A stretch of DNA of 64,000 nucleotides from Gymnothorax reevesii. Its lineage: Eukaryota > Chordata > Actinopteri > Anguilliformes > Muraenidae. The notes under the pieces are model-generated. The model saw only the letters and a program-made list of their open reading frames with translations, was not told the origin of the DNA and ran no database searches. Each line of letters begins with the position of its first letter. Position 1 is the stretch's first letter. Of this stretch, positions 11,086 to 23,010 are shown in pieces. The stretch covers positions 29,373,001-29,437,000 of the forward strand of contig CM056574.1 of the NCBI GenBank assembly GCA_029721435.1. The letters are read 5' to 3'. The translations under genes and the position numbers were made by a program.

Positions 11086-14000
11086 AACCCTTTACCATCA
11101 TCCACATCCGCATTACAGCCCTGCACGTCACCAAGATTTTCTGACAGCACTATTTGCTCACACTGAACCATTCAGCTTATCACACCTGCCACTCTGCATG
11201 ACTGACAGCTCCGGCTCCCTCAGAGCGATGGGGAAAACTGTGTGGCCACTAAAATAAAAACACTATCATTTCTGATGAATAACTGACTGTAGTTACTCTG
11301 CCATATGCTCACCAACCCTTTTATGGTGTCGGTGAACTATAACAGACTTTAATGGTGTTGCAATGTCGGCATAATGTTTGGCTGTACTGGCGTTATTTTA
11401 TTAATTTGGTAATTTGTTAAGGTTTTTTCCATGTGGGGCATATGATGACCACAGCTTTTTATCATTACAAGAATGGAAGTGGAAATTCTGAAAATGTTCA
11501 AACCAGTCAGGCTGTGGTTTTTCCGAAAGAGGTTTAATTTAGCTTAAAAATAGAGCCGCATTAACTTGCATACATATCCATGTGAACAGATGCTTGTAAA
11601 AGCAGGACAATGCATGGACTAAAACAGGCAGTATATAGCAACACACCCTCACACATTGGCTCTGAAGAGTTGTTACTATTGCTGCTGGTTGGACAAAGGC
11701 ATTGTATCATGCATAGGCCAAATGCCATTATTTTCAAAGTCAAAATGAGACTAAAGATAAAACATGAATCGCATTATATTATCACTTGAATAATGCACCG
11801 CCGGTCTGTTAGACTCAATATGATGTGGAGAGAATGAGATCTTTCTCTCCTGTCTCATCTTGTCCTTCAGGCTGGAGGGCTGCTTATGCCCCTGCTCTCA
11901 TCACCGTGTCCCTGAAGAGGGTTTGAATCAAAGTGCTACCTACAGCCTTTCATTAGTGTCCACAAGAGGCCTCAGACTTTCAGCTCTCTCTCACTTTCTT
12001 TATTGCGCTCATGGCAGACCACGCGGAAGACAAAGAGGCTGTTTACACGAAGGCACACGTCAGAAGTATCATCCCCACGGGTCTAAGAGGCCGATTGATG
12101 TTTCAGTTTTATTTTCACTCGAAGCGCATTCATTATTTTCATTGCACTACAGAATGGAGCAAGGCATATCGAGCACATTTTTATCAGGACCCTGCGAGGC
12201 CCTGCAGTCGTGAGCTTGGCTCACTGGTTAGCTGTCCATTTAGCTTTGCAGGATAAAATCACCTCTGGAGAGCTCTTGGGAGAAGACAGAGGACAGGGAA
12301 ACGCTCATCTCTTTGATGCCCAGTTAACACAGAGCTTTAAGTGAGAACCTGCTGTTTAACCAGGAACATCTGTTTGATTTAATGGCTGGAGACATTTTAG
12401 GACTCATGGGATCCATGTTACTGCTCAGGGGGCTGCATTACCTGCTGCTCAGGCCACTGCTCTACACTGATACCTGCGGTTTCACCAGTACTGGGCACAT
12501 TGGAGTTTACTGTATCCCACGAGTGGCTTGCAGATTTGCATTATTGATTATCTGTGTAGTACACAGATGCTTTGTAAGGCAGTATTGATCTTCAAAGTTC
12601 TACAAATATTTTCAAACATGATTACTCACCTATTGTTGGTCTTAAGTCTTTGTTCTCATATTTCGCAAATGATCTCAATATATTAATTATTATACGATGC
12701 TGTGTGATATGACATCTGTATTTTATGATATTCAAGATTAAATCCAAATTTTTGTCTTGATGACAGTTAAAACCATTGTCCCCATAATTTGGATAATGTA
12801 TTGTATTGTTATGCTGATATTGCAGGTAGTTCTGAAAGTCCTTCCAGATTGCGCAGTCCTAAATGGCATATTGTGCTATTTTCCTGTCCTTTTAATACCT
12901 GTGGTCCTGTGAGACCATGTGGTCTACCATCAAATGAATGATTAAATCCATGCTCTCAATAAATTCTATACTCCCTTACTCAGATTGCCAAAGTTATTTC
13001 TCTATCAATCCAATAAATCTGCTTAATGATCGTCTTTATGACCTGTTACAGTGCAGTTCACACTGCCAGGAATGCCAATCATTCTCATTGCCTTGGACAA
13101 ATTCAAGCAGAAGATGGAAAAAAATAGGCAAAGGTTCAGATCTTTTTTATGTCTCTGTCGAAAATGGACAACACAGTGAATTAATTAGATTTCATCACTG
13201 CATTTTTATTGCAGCAGAGTTTGCAGTTTTAATTAATGTGTTTGCATAAAATATCTATTTCCTTCCTCATCTATTTTGTTTTTCAGAAATGCTCAGTTAT
13301 CTTTTGGCAAATATAATTGATCAAAGCAAAAATTGCTGAGCAGGAGGCCTAATGTTTGCTCCCTGGAGCTGTGCTGAAACAAAACAGCATCATCTGGCCT
13401 CAGCCACCATTTGGAATCGAGCTTGTAGTATGTACATGCTAAAGAAAGAAATATCTGTAATGATTTGGGTGGAGTATCATACGAAACTCTACGATTCTAA
13501 TACTAATTCTGATTAACCTGAAGGATTCCAAACAAACCTATTACGGACAAAAAGATAAAATAGCCAGAGAATAACAAGTAGTCCAGGCACAACATACCCT
13601 ACTTAGGTTTTCGGTGACCTTGACAAAATTAGGTTCAACATTTTAATCAGCGGATCCTTAGACTATCGCTTGCATGTGCCAGAAATTTCCTGAAGCTTAA
13701 TGAAGCACAAATTCTGGTATTTTAATCTATCTGATCAGCTGTATTTCGGCTCTTGTCCATTTCTCAGAGTCACCTGAGAACACAAAAGTCTTCTGACTTC
13801 ACCCTATCAGATGATTGCTTGAAAGTGAAATCTGTAGTCTTCTTTGGCCCCTTTGCGCAGATGTAGATGCTGGCGTCCATAAATTCCGAAAGTTAATTCC
13901 GTAATAATTCTGTAATTCAAATTCCAAATGACTTGCTTCACTGGAATAATTTTGCATAGTCTCTGTGACACAAATACGGAGCTATAAAGCCTAATTTTGC

Positions 14001-14275
14001 TCATGCATTACAGGAAAAAATTGAATTATTTCTTTTTGCGCAAAGGGGTTAACAGTCACATGCAAAGGTTCTCCAAACATTTATCTGTTTTTGGTTTGGA
14101 ACCTTGGTCTAAACGTCAATAATCATGAACTGACTCTGCTCCTGCCATGAGATATAGGCAAAATAAACTAATAAACTGCTCGTAGATTACTTCTCCATTC
14201 GCCACTCTATGGACGCTCAGAATCCATCGTTTGAGCCAGGTTGGTCACTAACTCAAAGTTTCTGGTTTTTACAGA
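11086..14275. other. Gene-free stretch
   Basis: Two overlapping plus-strand frames (11860-12213 and 12011-12256) have no recognisable motif. The GC content of 11.86-12.3 kb is slightly higher than its surroundings, so an exon or a conserved element cannot be excluded. I see no support for a gene. Confidence 0.45.
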
Positions 14276-14292
14276 GGGGGGGGGGGGGGGGG
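14276..14292 (+). repeat. Homopolymer G run (17 bases)
   Basis: Seventeen consecutive G, a candidate G-quadruplex-forming tract and a likely sequencing-length error site. Confidence 0.9.
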
Positions 14293-15773
14293 TGAGTGTA
14301 TGTGAGAAAGGCTATTGTGGAGGCTTAACGCAAGTAAAATAAAGGGTTTATTCATCTCTACATATAGGTTATGCATCAAATGAAACTGAAATATTCACTT
14401 GAATATTCTGTTTACTACTACTATCAGCACAACACAATTATAGCTAAATGCATCTAAATTTGCACGACATTAGCCAGATTTTCAAAATGTAGCCTACACT
14501 CACTAACATTATGCCACACACTCATATTGTTAGTTTATTCAGAGGTTAAAGAACTAAATTCTCTTTATTATCAAAGTTATTCTGAGGTAAAAGAATGCCA
14601 GCAACAACCTGAGACTCTTAACACATGGTTGTGCGTTACTCATTTGCATTAATTGATCAATTGATCAAAATGACAAGTTTAGCAACAAAGGATGCTTGAG
14701 CAGCTATCTGCCAGGTGTCAGCAGCTCCTGGTCAACCCTTCATTCCTAGAAATCTAATCAAGCAACCCCTTTTCATTTTTTTGATTTTAAGAGTATTGAT
14801 TGGGACTATCTGAAAACAAAGTATAATTGAATTTGAAAGATTTTAAATATTATTTGCAAAAAAAGATCTTATAAGGGTGCTAAATGGGCTTTTTAATTGT
14901 GGTTTGTAACCTGCTAACGTCTTTTTTCGTGTGCCATACAACCATGCATACCGCATATATAAATGGTGTAAGACTCGGCTTTAGAATAGTTCGCTGCCAA
15001 CTTCAATAGTGTGAAATTTGCGGGCAGGGTAACACTAGAAGTTACAAGCTAGCTGAGGTGGTTCGGCTGTCTCTCACAGAGATGAACAGGGCGCCTGTTT
15101 CATATGTTTCCTGATGGATATTAGGTAGATATGTCTGCATTACATCTCTGTGGCAGCGAATTCTGTGTCACTAATTTAGTGTGATGCAGTAGATAATTTA
15201 CATCTGCTGATACCTCACCTTCAGTCAGAATGCTGCCGAATTCTTCTGAAGCTCAAAGTATAGGGCTACCGCTGCTGTTACTCAAACGCATACTTATTTG
15301 AGGTTCCCTCTTCACCGATGCCAACTGGTGGATTTGTTGTGATTGGCTGGAGGGTCTATCACTCAAACTGCGCAGCCAATGCGTGTAGCCCGGGCTACTC
15401 CTTGTGCCTGTGTGTGTTGTGGGGTGGTCCTACTCGTTCGCAAGTGTCATTTTTTTACGTTGGTTATTTAATCTCGTTTGGTCTCGCAAAAATAGTGTGC
15501 GGGAGGGAATTTATTTTTTGCAAAAGTGTGGGTGTTGCATCCCCCACATGCCCCACGTCTGCTACGCGCCTGCACTATATTCATCAAGACTCAAGGCATC
15601 AGATGGTATACATTTTTTTACATTTTCCATTCTAGTGAGTGAGCACTTTTTGCATATTAACGCAGTGGTCCTCAACATAAATACACAAAAGTGAAGATTG
15701 TTGCCTAGCACTGTTCAGTATTATTAAGAAAGTGCTAATTTTTTTGTCTGAACAAGCCAGCCACTGAGTTAAC
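14293..15773. other. Gene-free stretch
   Basis: I see no recognisable coding or repeat signal. The overlapping frames at 15318-15694 lack any motif. Confidence 0.5.
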
Positions 15774-16073
15774 TTGTTATGGATAATGCCAACTTCGAAG
15801 GAAAGGAACATTCATTTTACTGATGGCAAAATTAGAAAACTTTTGGAGATGTTTGTAGGGAATAGAAAGGTTCTCACTGCTAAATTAATAACACCAACAC
15901 ACACACACACAAAAAAACTATTTACGTGGAAATTGATCACCAATGGTTTCTGTTCAATACATCCAGTAGCTGGGCGGACAGCACATTCATTAATTCAAAG
16001 TGCTTGCCAAAGTGAAACCTCTCAATCCACTCACCGTTTGAATAGTAGTGTGGTGGATTTGTGCAATTCTTAG
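15774..16073 (+). pseudogene. Myb/SANT-like DNA-binding domain fragment (Harbinger/MSANTD/NAIF1 type)
   Basis: The 99-residue open frame contains, from about residue 9, a helical segment reading FTDGKIRKLLEMF, then NRKVL, then W-K-L-I-T and GRT. This spacing matches the Myb/SANT-like domain (FTxEE...LLxxVxxNKxVL...W..It..VN.v...RT) found in NAIF1/MSANTD-type proteins and in the Myb-like partner protein of PIF/Harbinger transposons. The expected acidic EE is GK, and the loop is invaded by a CACACA tract at 15897-15910. The first in-frame ATG is at 15786. No transposase or basic tail follows before the stop, so it is most likely an isolated degenerate fragment. Similarity is by eye and moderate. 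Confidence 0.45.
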
Positions 16074-16270
16074 ATGATTCTTGTCTAGATACCTTTATAT
16101 TATTAATTATAAACAATATGTGTTGCTATTGTGGTTTTCCTTTTCTGGTTGTGTCAATACAATGGTTAATGTTCCCATTATTTTTACTATATTAACCAAC
16201 AACTTGCATGAAATCCATAGATGCTGCCATTGTAATTCATACAAACAATAACTCCAATGATGTTTTCAAT

Positions 16271-16516
16271 ACACTGTAAACTCTGTTACAAGGATGAACT
16301 CAAATTTTTTTCTTGAAACCGACTCCCCAACAAAAATGGTGTAGGCCAACTTAATTGCATTGTGTGAAAGGAACTTAAATAATATAAGGTAAAGTTATTA
16401 TTTACATCTTTTTAAGTCTCTTAACACAGATAATTAATTTGGCATTCACAATCTTTTGAGGTAATCGGTGGCCACAAAATATTTGAGTTCACTACACTAA
16501 TCAGGGTTTACAGTGT
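16271..16516. mobile_element. MITE with ~35-bp terminal inverted repeats
   Basis: The left end ACACTGTAAACTCTG...GAACTCAAAT is matched in inverted orientation by the right end ATTTGAGTTCAC...GGTTTACAGTGT. The 246-bp interior is AT-rich and non-coding. I could not define a clean target duplication, so the superfamily is open. Confidence 0.75.
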
Positions 16517-18271
16517 AGTTGCTCATTATCATGCCTGTTCCTGGTCAGAGTCGGTCTCTGAGAAAGCTTTCTTTCTGACAATAGTAACGAGATGCTACAA
16601 AGACTTGGGCAAAAACATGACAGGCAACACTGACAAGTAAATACTTGCTTAGGTGTTTATTATTACAACATCATGCAAGACAACAGAATAAACAAAATGC
16701 ACTGAAGTTCTGCTGGGAGATTGGCTCAGCTATACAGCAGGAGTCAGCATGTTCAGACAGGACCTTGAGGTGTGGATATGGCACAGATAAATAAATCAGA
16801 GAGCGTTATTCAGTTACTGAGTGTGGGCTGGTAACCCAGCGAAGCCGAGCCAGCCGAGGGCATATAAACACCGGCCTTTCTCCCCAGCAGATGAGCTGCA
16901 GCTGGGAAATGCAGCCGGCAAGGAGATTGAATAATTGCACCGATTAGCCCCATGGCTCTGCACTGTGGCCTGTTCTGCTGGTGCTGTCACACAGTGAAGA
17001 GGCCTGATACATTTGCAGTGATGGCCGGATATGCATCAAGCTTTTGCTTTCGCTCAATCGGCCTGGGCAGGCTTTGACTGACATTCTATCACATTAGCGC
17101 TGTCACAGCAACATAAATAGCCGATCGAGTATGCGACAAAAAAATACTTTGTGCTCGTTAATTGCGGAACATGATCTGTTCTTTAAGACTGCTCTGGCAC
17201 TGGTCGATATATGTAAAAAGGCTTCTGACCTGAAAATTTCCCTGTAATAACTATCAGCTTCAAATGCATACCTCAGCTATCCAAGTTGGCCAAGAGTTCA
17301 GATGGTGTTAATCTGAGAAGCTAAAAAGAGAAAGGTTTTCTTGTTGATGATGATTGGAGATTTCATGACACTTTTCACTTAGGAGTGCTTCAGACAGCAT
17401 GTGTTATAGGCCTACAGTCAAGCCGCCAGATGAAATCATGCTCCCAAGATTCTTTGTGAGCTTTCAAGTATGGTGGCCCCTAGGAAATTCAAACTGTGAT
17501 ACAGCCTTACTTTTCTAGTAAATAAAATAAAAACTAATGGCCAGAAAATTATAACTTAGCTTGAAACTACTTATTAAAAGTCTGACAAAAACAACAGATA
17601 AGATTTTTCAATATAAAAATAAAAACTTGAAATACTAAAATTAATAGATTCTAAGAAGAACTGCCTTCTAAACAAACACTTCATGGAACAAAATAGGAAG
17701 AACTACATAAATGACAAGTGATTCCAAACTTTCATCTTTGTGCATGAGAGTAGTTGTGCATTGATTAATCTTCTCGTGTAAAACATCACAGAGCTTGCTT
17801 CTCCTTGACTCTTTTCAGAAACAGCTTGAACACTTTTTGTGGGAGATTTGATTTCTTTCCAGGAAAACAAATACTGTTTTGGCAGATGCTCAATTACGGA
17901 TATTTTCCACGAAAACAAATCATACTTAACTTCAATGGTAAGATTAAATGACCAGAGTAAATTAACATTAAAGTGGTAATCCGTAAGATTTCCGGCTACT
18001 GTCTGTTAAGTCAGTGTCTATCGGAGAGGGGGGATAAAACAACAGTGACCAACTGATGAAAGCTCTTGTATTTCATTCTTTGCCAAGTAAAGCAATCAGT
18101 GTGTCTGTGGTGACATTCCTGCGTTATATTCAAATACAGGTGCACAACTAGTGACGCTTTTTACATCAGTAAGCAGTGTTTGGTCTGTCCAGAGGGTAGG
18201 AGGAGCCGCAAGCTCAGCGTGAAGGAAGTAAGGAACCAGGGAGAAGCAACGGGCAAGGGAGACGTCAGAAG
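16517..18271. other. Gene-free stretch; candidate conserved non-coding patch at 16.8-17.12 kb
   Basis: No gene-like frame is present. The sub-segment 16800-17120 is less repetitive and has balanced composition, with homeodomain-type TAATTG/GATTAG cores and GCTGT motifs. That texture resembles vertebrate conserved non-coding DNA; it is an impression only and needs cross-species alignment. Confidence 0.3.
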
Positions 18272-18433
18272 GGATCCAGTAGCGGAACTTTCCCTAACCT
18301 AAACCTTGGCTCTATCCCCTAACCCTAAATCTAACTTGTCCCGTACACTTTTTGTCAACTTTATGGATGGAATTAAGGGAGGACCGTTAAAAATACAGCC
18401 TTCCAAGAAACGAAAAGTACCGCTACTGGATAC
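18272..18433. mobile_element. Short MITE with telomere-like interior
   Basis: The ends GGATCCAGTAGCGGAACTTT and AAAAGTACCGCTACTGGATAC are inverted repeats. The interior carries CCCTAACC / CCCTAACCC phrases that resemble degenerate vertebrate telomere repeats. It is 162 bp and has no coding capacity. Confidence 0.7.
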
Positions 18434-19288
18434 TTTCTACTTTTTAAAATTATAACGTGATTTCAAGAAGCAAACAGGAAAAAGCTACGCTAAACACTTC
18501 AACATTTTTTTACTAAAAAAATAAGTTATAACGTTTATACGAAATCTACCATTTTCATTATTTACATAGGGCTCTGAACTTTCACATATTCAGCTTGAGT
18601 TTAAATGAGATATTCACATACCCGTGCTGAAGTTAGAAATTATTCTATCGGACCGTTTGTAGAGATTCTCAGGTGGAATTGAAGTCCTTTTGCATTGATG
18701 TTTCTCAGTTTCACATGTTACGGTGGATTTCGCCACTAATAACATGAGAACAATTATGATTCTGGAATTCTCACACTTTTCTTCACTCAGGGGTTGGAAG
18801 AAGTAGAATTGCATAAAAATCTTTCAAATGGTCTTATTTCATTTAAACAATCTGAACGATCGTGAAATGCACGCATTTTGTTGATTGAATAATTACTGAC
18901 TACAGCACGGGAAAGTGAATGAAGCACAAATTCTCCTGGCGAATGCATGAGAGTTGGCAGCCCTTTAAGTTAATTGATTAATCATAATATCCTTGTTATG
19001 AAATGGGCTGAAAAACACTAGGAACTCGGAACAGGACTCGGAACACTCGGAAACATGGAAGACTGGGAAGGAGGAAACACAGAAACACTGGAAACAAGGG
19101 GGAGAGACGCCATGTGCAGGGAAACCAAAATAATTTATTAATGAAACTAAAACCTCGGAAAGGGGAAAAAACATGGCACACAGGCCAAAATAACCACCGT
19201 GCTCCGGCACTGAAAGGGGGAGTAATTCAGGAATCAAATAACAAAACTCGGGAACACTAGGGGCAGACTCTGGGCAGACTTGGGCAAC

Positions 19289-19640
19289 TCGGGAACAGAC
19301 GGGGCCAACTCGGGAACAGACGGGGGCAACTCGGGAACAGTCTGGGGCAACTAGGGAACACCAGGAGGCTCGGAGACAACAGGCGGTGGGCAGACACAGG
19401 ACTAGGCGACGAGCACAGCTGGCAGGTGGCTGACTCAGGAGGCACTGCTGGCGAGGGGCAGGTTCGAGAACACAGCAGGCGGGGAGCAGGCTCGGACGAC
19501 TCGGGAACACCAGAAGGCTGGGGGCAACTCGGGAACACCAGGAGGCTCGGGGCAACTCGGGAACACCAGGAGGCTCGGGACAACTTGGGAACACCAGCAG
19601 GCTCGGGGCAACTCGGGAACACCGCAGGCAGGGGTGGGAT
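19289..19640. repeat. Minisatellite (21-bp and 28-bp units)
   Basis: Five consecutive units of GGGAACACCAGGAGGCTCGG plus GGCAACTC begin at 19503, 19531, 19559, 19587 and 19615, an exact 28-bp period. Upstream, shorter units (GGGAACAGACGGGGGCAACTC, 21 bp) lie at about 19289-19350. Seven bases account for the length difference. The 231- and 189-residue proline/cysteine-rich minus-strand frames over this block are translations of the repeat, not proteins. Confidence 0.9.
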
Positions 19641-20118
19641 TGGATAGGGCATGAAGGCAAATGGAAAGAACACAGAGAGCGATGGGGACCAGAGGGAAGG
19701 CAAGGAGTGGTGCGGAGGCGGAGTGAAATTAAGCGAAGTCAGATCTGAAGTGACTGCTGTGCTAGGAACATATATAGGGCAGGGGCACGGACAAACACAG
19801 GTGCAGAAAATTAATATAATTAACAAGGGGTGGAGCCTGAGGGAAACCTAATTACATGAAACAGAAAAACATTAACACACAGACAAGAATCACAAGACTC
19901 TCCCGAAAACGGGATAAATAAAGTGAATAAATATTTCACAGTGCATAGAGAGAGAAGCAGGACAGATGACATAAATGCAGAGAGTCTGCAGAAAGCACAG
20001 CAAGGCAAGTTAAAGGAAAGCAAGAGGCAGAGACTAGAACAGGGCGAATGAAAAGAGGTCGTTAGTCAATTAATAAGTGCAGCTGTACAATCCCGGGTGC
20101 TCGTTAGTACGTTAGTCT

Positions 20119-21794
20119 TGTAAACACCGTGCAACTAGGCTAAGGAGGGTCCTAGCTGAGGCGGAAGGTCTCAGCGTGTTTGCCTTAACAGTCAGCTAAA
20201 AGATGATCCTCGCAGTCTCCATTATAATAATGGGGTCTGGCTACAGCATCAGCACTGGACCTCTGCCCCAGGCCTCACGTGATGACGTCTTTCACGTTCT
20301 GCTTTTAAATGGCCTGAGACGTGCCGAGCGGATGCTGCAGCCCTAATATCTTAGTGGTTACAATATATCTGACTCCAAATCAAATTTAAGATACAAATTC
20401 GTAGTTACAATCTTTTGCGGTTATCATGCGTTTGCATAAATATGATCGGATTCTAATTAGTCAATTTATTACTCAATTTGGAGCTCCGTTGTGCATCGGA
20501 CTCATAACAGGTCTATACCTTACTCCGCCGGACCAAAACCATCTGAACAACCCAATCCGGCGAAAGAACTTAGAGGCTGGCGGCCTATTAAGCGCAGTAA
20601 TTTGACATAGGAATACATTATGACTAGGGATCACCGGGGCCCACAGCAAGCAACTACAAGGCATAATGGAAATACATCGTTCAGAGGCCTAAAAATATTA
20701 ACGGAATCTTGCTTGAAGCAAATATTAATAGCACCATACACAGCATGGAAAATCCACCTTATAACGCAGATGCCAAGCGCGTTGATCAGGCACGCAATTA
20801 CGGACTACGTTACTCAATTGAGAGCCAGGAGTCCGAACAGGTAGGTATACGTTTGTCCAAAGTCAGAAACACACCACAGATGCGATTATCAATTTATTTC
20901 GCCAGGCAGGCACAAGCGTAAATCACAAGACCTAATTACATCGTTACAGAAAATAGAAAAGAAGTCAATTCATACCTGGCGCAGCCCGAAACTACTCATA
21001 TACGCAACGTTTACGAGGGAAGGATGAATTCAAGCTTCCCCGACTTCTCTGTTTCCCCCTCTTTTATGCCCAATCTCTAGACTGCGTCCTATGGTGGGGT
21101 CATAGGTCGTTTTGGGTCATTTGAGCCAAGAAGGCTCCCCCATTCCGGAAGGGCTTTGGGAGGAGACATGACCACAAGGAAAACTGAAGCATATTTTTCC
21201 CTTAAAGTTATTGAAGGAGGGTATGGCACAAGTCCAATTCCTTCGAAATATTCCCTATGAGATTTCAGAAATTACGAGGATTAAAATGATACCAAACACA
21301 ACCTACTTGCGTTAGAGTTGGTCATGAAACGTCCGACACAATACCGAATTACAAGAATAATCTGCATTCAGGGTATTATTCCACTCTTAACCTTCAGTAT
21401 AGCAAAATACACATTATTCTGTGACATCGTGAGAGAGATTAGTGTTTTACTCAGGAAATTAAAAGTCTTTAGAAATATTTACCTAAACTGTAATGTGTTG
21501 AAATTGTACGGGTGCAGTTATGTCAGAGTCCATTGGATGGCACTGTGGAGTTGTCCGGCATGAGTCTCGCTGGCCAAAGGTTTGCGGACAGCAGTTTTTT
21601 GGTAGATTCCTAGGCATCTGCATAAACTATTACCCCTGTGGCAAGATGAGATTGGCGCCAGAGAGTCTTGTTGAGTCCATTCCCATGACCCTGGGGTCAT
21701 CTGCTAAATTTTAGGGCACTTATCCCAACAAGGGTCAAACTGTTGGAGTAATGATTATGGTGCCAGATAATCCTCTCTGTCTTTTCCGCTTACA
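20119..21794 (-). mobile_element. Nested LTR-type insertion (1676 bp), TSD GTCT
   Basis: The insertion begins TGTAAACACC and ends GCTTACA, with TG...CA and a short inverted match TGTAARC, between exact 4-bp repeats GTCT (20115-20118 and 21795-21798). Excising it joins the flanks into sequence collinear with the LTR at 2779-3966, which validates both edges. On the minus strand there is a CATAAAAG TATA-like box (near 21061) and AATAAA signals (near 20890 and 20466), as in a retroviral or retrotransposon LTR. No coding region, primer-binding site or second copy is seen. A solo LTR of an endogenous retrovirus-like or long-LTR retrotransposon fits; a 1.7-kb length is long for either. Confidence 0.7.
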
Positions 21795-22207
21795 GTCTAA
21801 CATACAATGTTTGTTTTGGTTAGTAAATTATAGAAAACAACAAACTGTTAGTACGAGTTAGTAATATAGAAAAGCAAGGGGAAAATAGCAAACGAGAACG
21901 GAAGGAAGGCTGAAACCCAGAATCCATTAAATCACCCGAAATAGTGTCACAATCAATTAAGACAAAAACTGCAACGAACTAATGACGCGACCGGGGAGAA
22001 AGCAAAGACAGTACATGGGTAAGACGTGGACTGGAATAACACGGGAGAGATACGAAATGTGAAACACTAAGACATATGACTAAAAAACAGACATCACAAA
22101 AATAATAAAAAACTAAAAATGACTAACGAAAAGACACAGAGACCCACAGAACATAACAAGCCTAGCATGTTACTGGAATGAAATGACACTAATGGATGAC
22201 TAACGTC

Positions 22208-23002
22208 CAGGGGCATCTCTAGGACTAAAGCTTCGTGGGGCCCAGAGCTCCCATTTATGACAATTATTAGCCCTGACTTGCACGCAATCATTAGCATAAT
22301 TGGCAAACAATCCTTCCAGGATTTTCCTGGCTTTTTTACTGTGGTAACTTTTTCGAAAAGTGGCAATGAAAGTTGCAATGTCTTGGCAATTTATTTTTTC
22401 GTCCGCAAGAAATTTGCGTCGATTGGTTGAATTTGCTTTAATAGTTGCAATCGCGTCATGCAACTTCCTTGAGGGACTGAGCAACAAATTGACTCCGAGA
22501 ACACGCCGGTACGGTACGGTACATTTCAGTATGGCAACAATCAATGATCTGGAAGCGTAATTTCATGCATTTAAATCAGCATTATTCAGAATTGCACACA
22601 GGCGTTTCAAATGTTCTTTTATTTTATTTAAACAAAATAGGCGTGCAATGCACGGAATACCCCTCAGCCCGATGTCAAAGTTTTTGGAGACGCCCGCCCT
22701 GAAGGCTGAGGGGTAAAAACGATCATGAAGCGCCAATTGAATCATTTGATTTGTGGAAAAGGTAGTGCAGACGTTAGAGAGTATTTTGTCTTTCATGAAG
22801 CGTTGAACAATTTTTGAATGGCCTAAATAATTTTTCTGATCTGAGTTTATCCCATTATTTAGTCGTCAATAGATCACATGGAGAGAGAAACCGTAACTTC
22901 AATTATTGTCAAAATTGGAAAACATGTTAATAACAGATAATAACTGAGTACAAGCCAGAAACAATCATTGACAAAGGCATGGTCCGGGCCCCACCAACAC
23001 TG
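22208..23002. mobile_element. Non-autonomous hAT transposon, exact 8-bp TSD
   Basis: The element opens CAGGGGCATC and closes CACTG. CTAACGTC occurs exactly on both sides (22200-22207 and 23003-23010). Both ends carry GTGGGGCCC or its complement about 20-30 bp in. CAGG/C-ACTG ends with an 8-bp duplication identify a hAT element. The minus frame at 22200-22544 has no motif I recognise. At 795 bp it lacks a transposase. It lies 50 bp from the end of LTR copy 2. Confidence 0.85.
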
Positions 23003-23010
23003 CTAACGTC

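Larger units (their letters stand above)
18994..22158 (-). mobile_element. LTR copy 2, interrupted by a second LTR-type insertion
   Basis: Termini are TGTTATG...CATAACA, an exact 7-bp inverted match, flanked by ATCCT (18989-18993) and AGCCT (22159-22163), a TSD with one mismatch. Segments 20020-20118 and 21799-22000 align with the solo LTR at 2779-3966: GACTAGAACAGGGCGAATG, CAGCTGTACAATCCC, the GTTAGTA-rich repeats and AAGCAAGGGGAAA-type phrases appear in the same order. On the minus strand an AATAAA-like signal lies near 19130. Removing the 20119-21794 insertion restores a 1.48-kb LTR. It carries a minisatellite (19289-19640). Confidence 0.75.

Noticed and set aside
11860..12256. Two overlapping plus-strand frames of 117 and 81 residues
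   Set aside because: No recognisable domain, and the two frames overlap; nothing indicates which, if either, is used.
19503..19640. 28-bp repeats resembling a CRISPR array
   Set aside because: Units are head to tail with no spacers, in a vertebrate LTR. This is a minisatellite.
18965..19826. Long proline/cysteine/serine-rich minus-strand frames (231 and 189 residues)
   Set aside because: They are translations of the 21/28-bp minisatellite in two frames, and the repeat is open in several frames. No domain is present.
22200..22796. Minus-strand frames of 114 and 77 residues
   Set aside because: They lie inside the 795-bp non-autonomous hAT element and lack hAT or other motifs.
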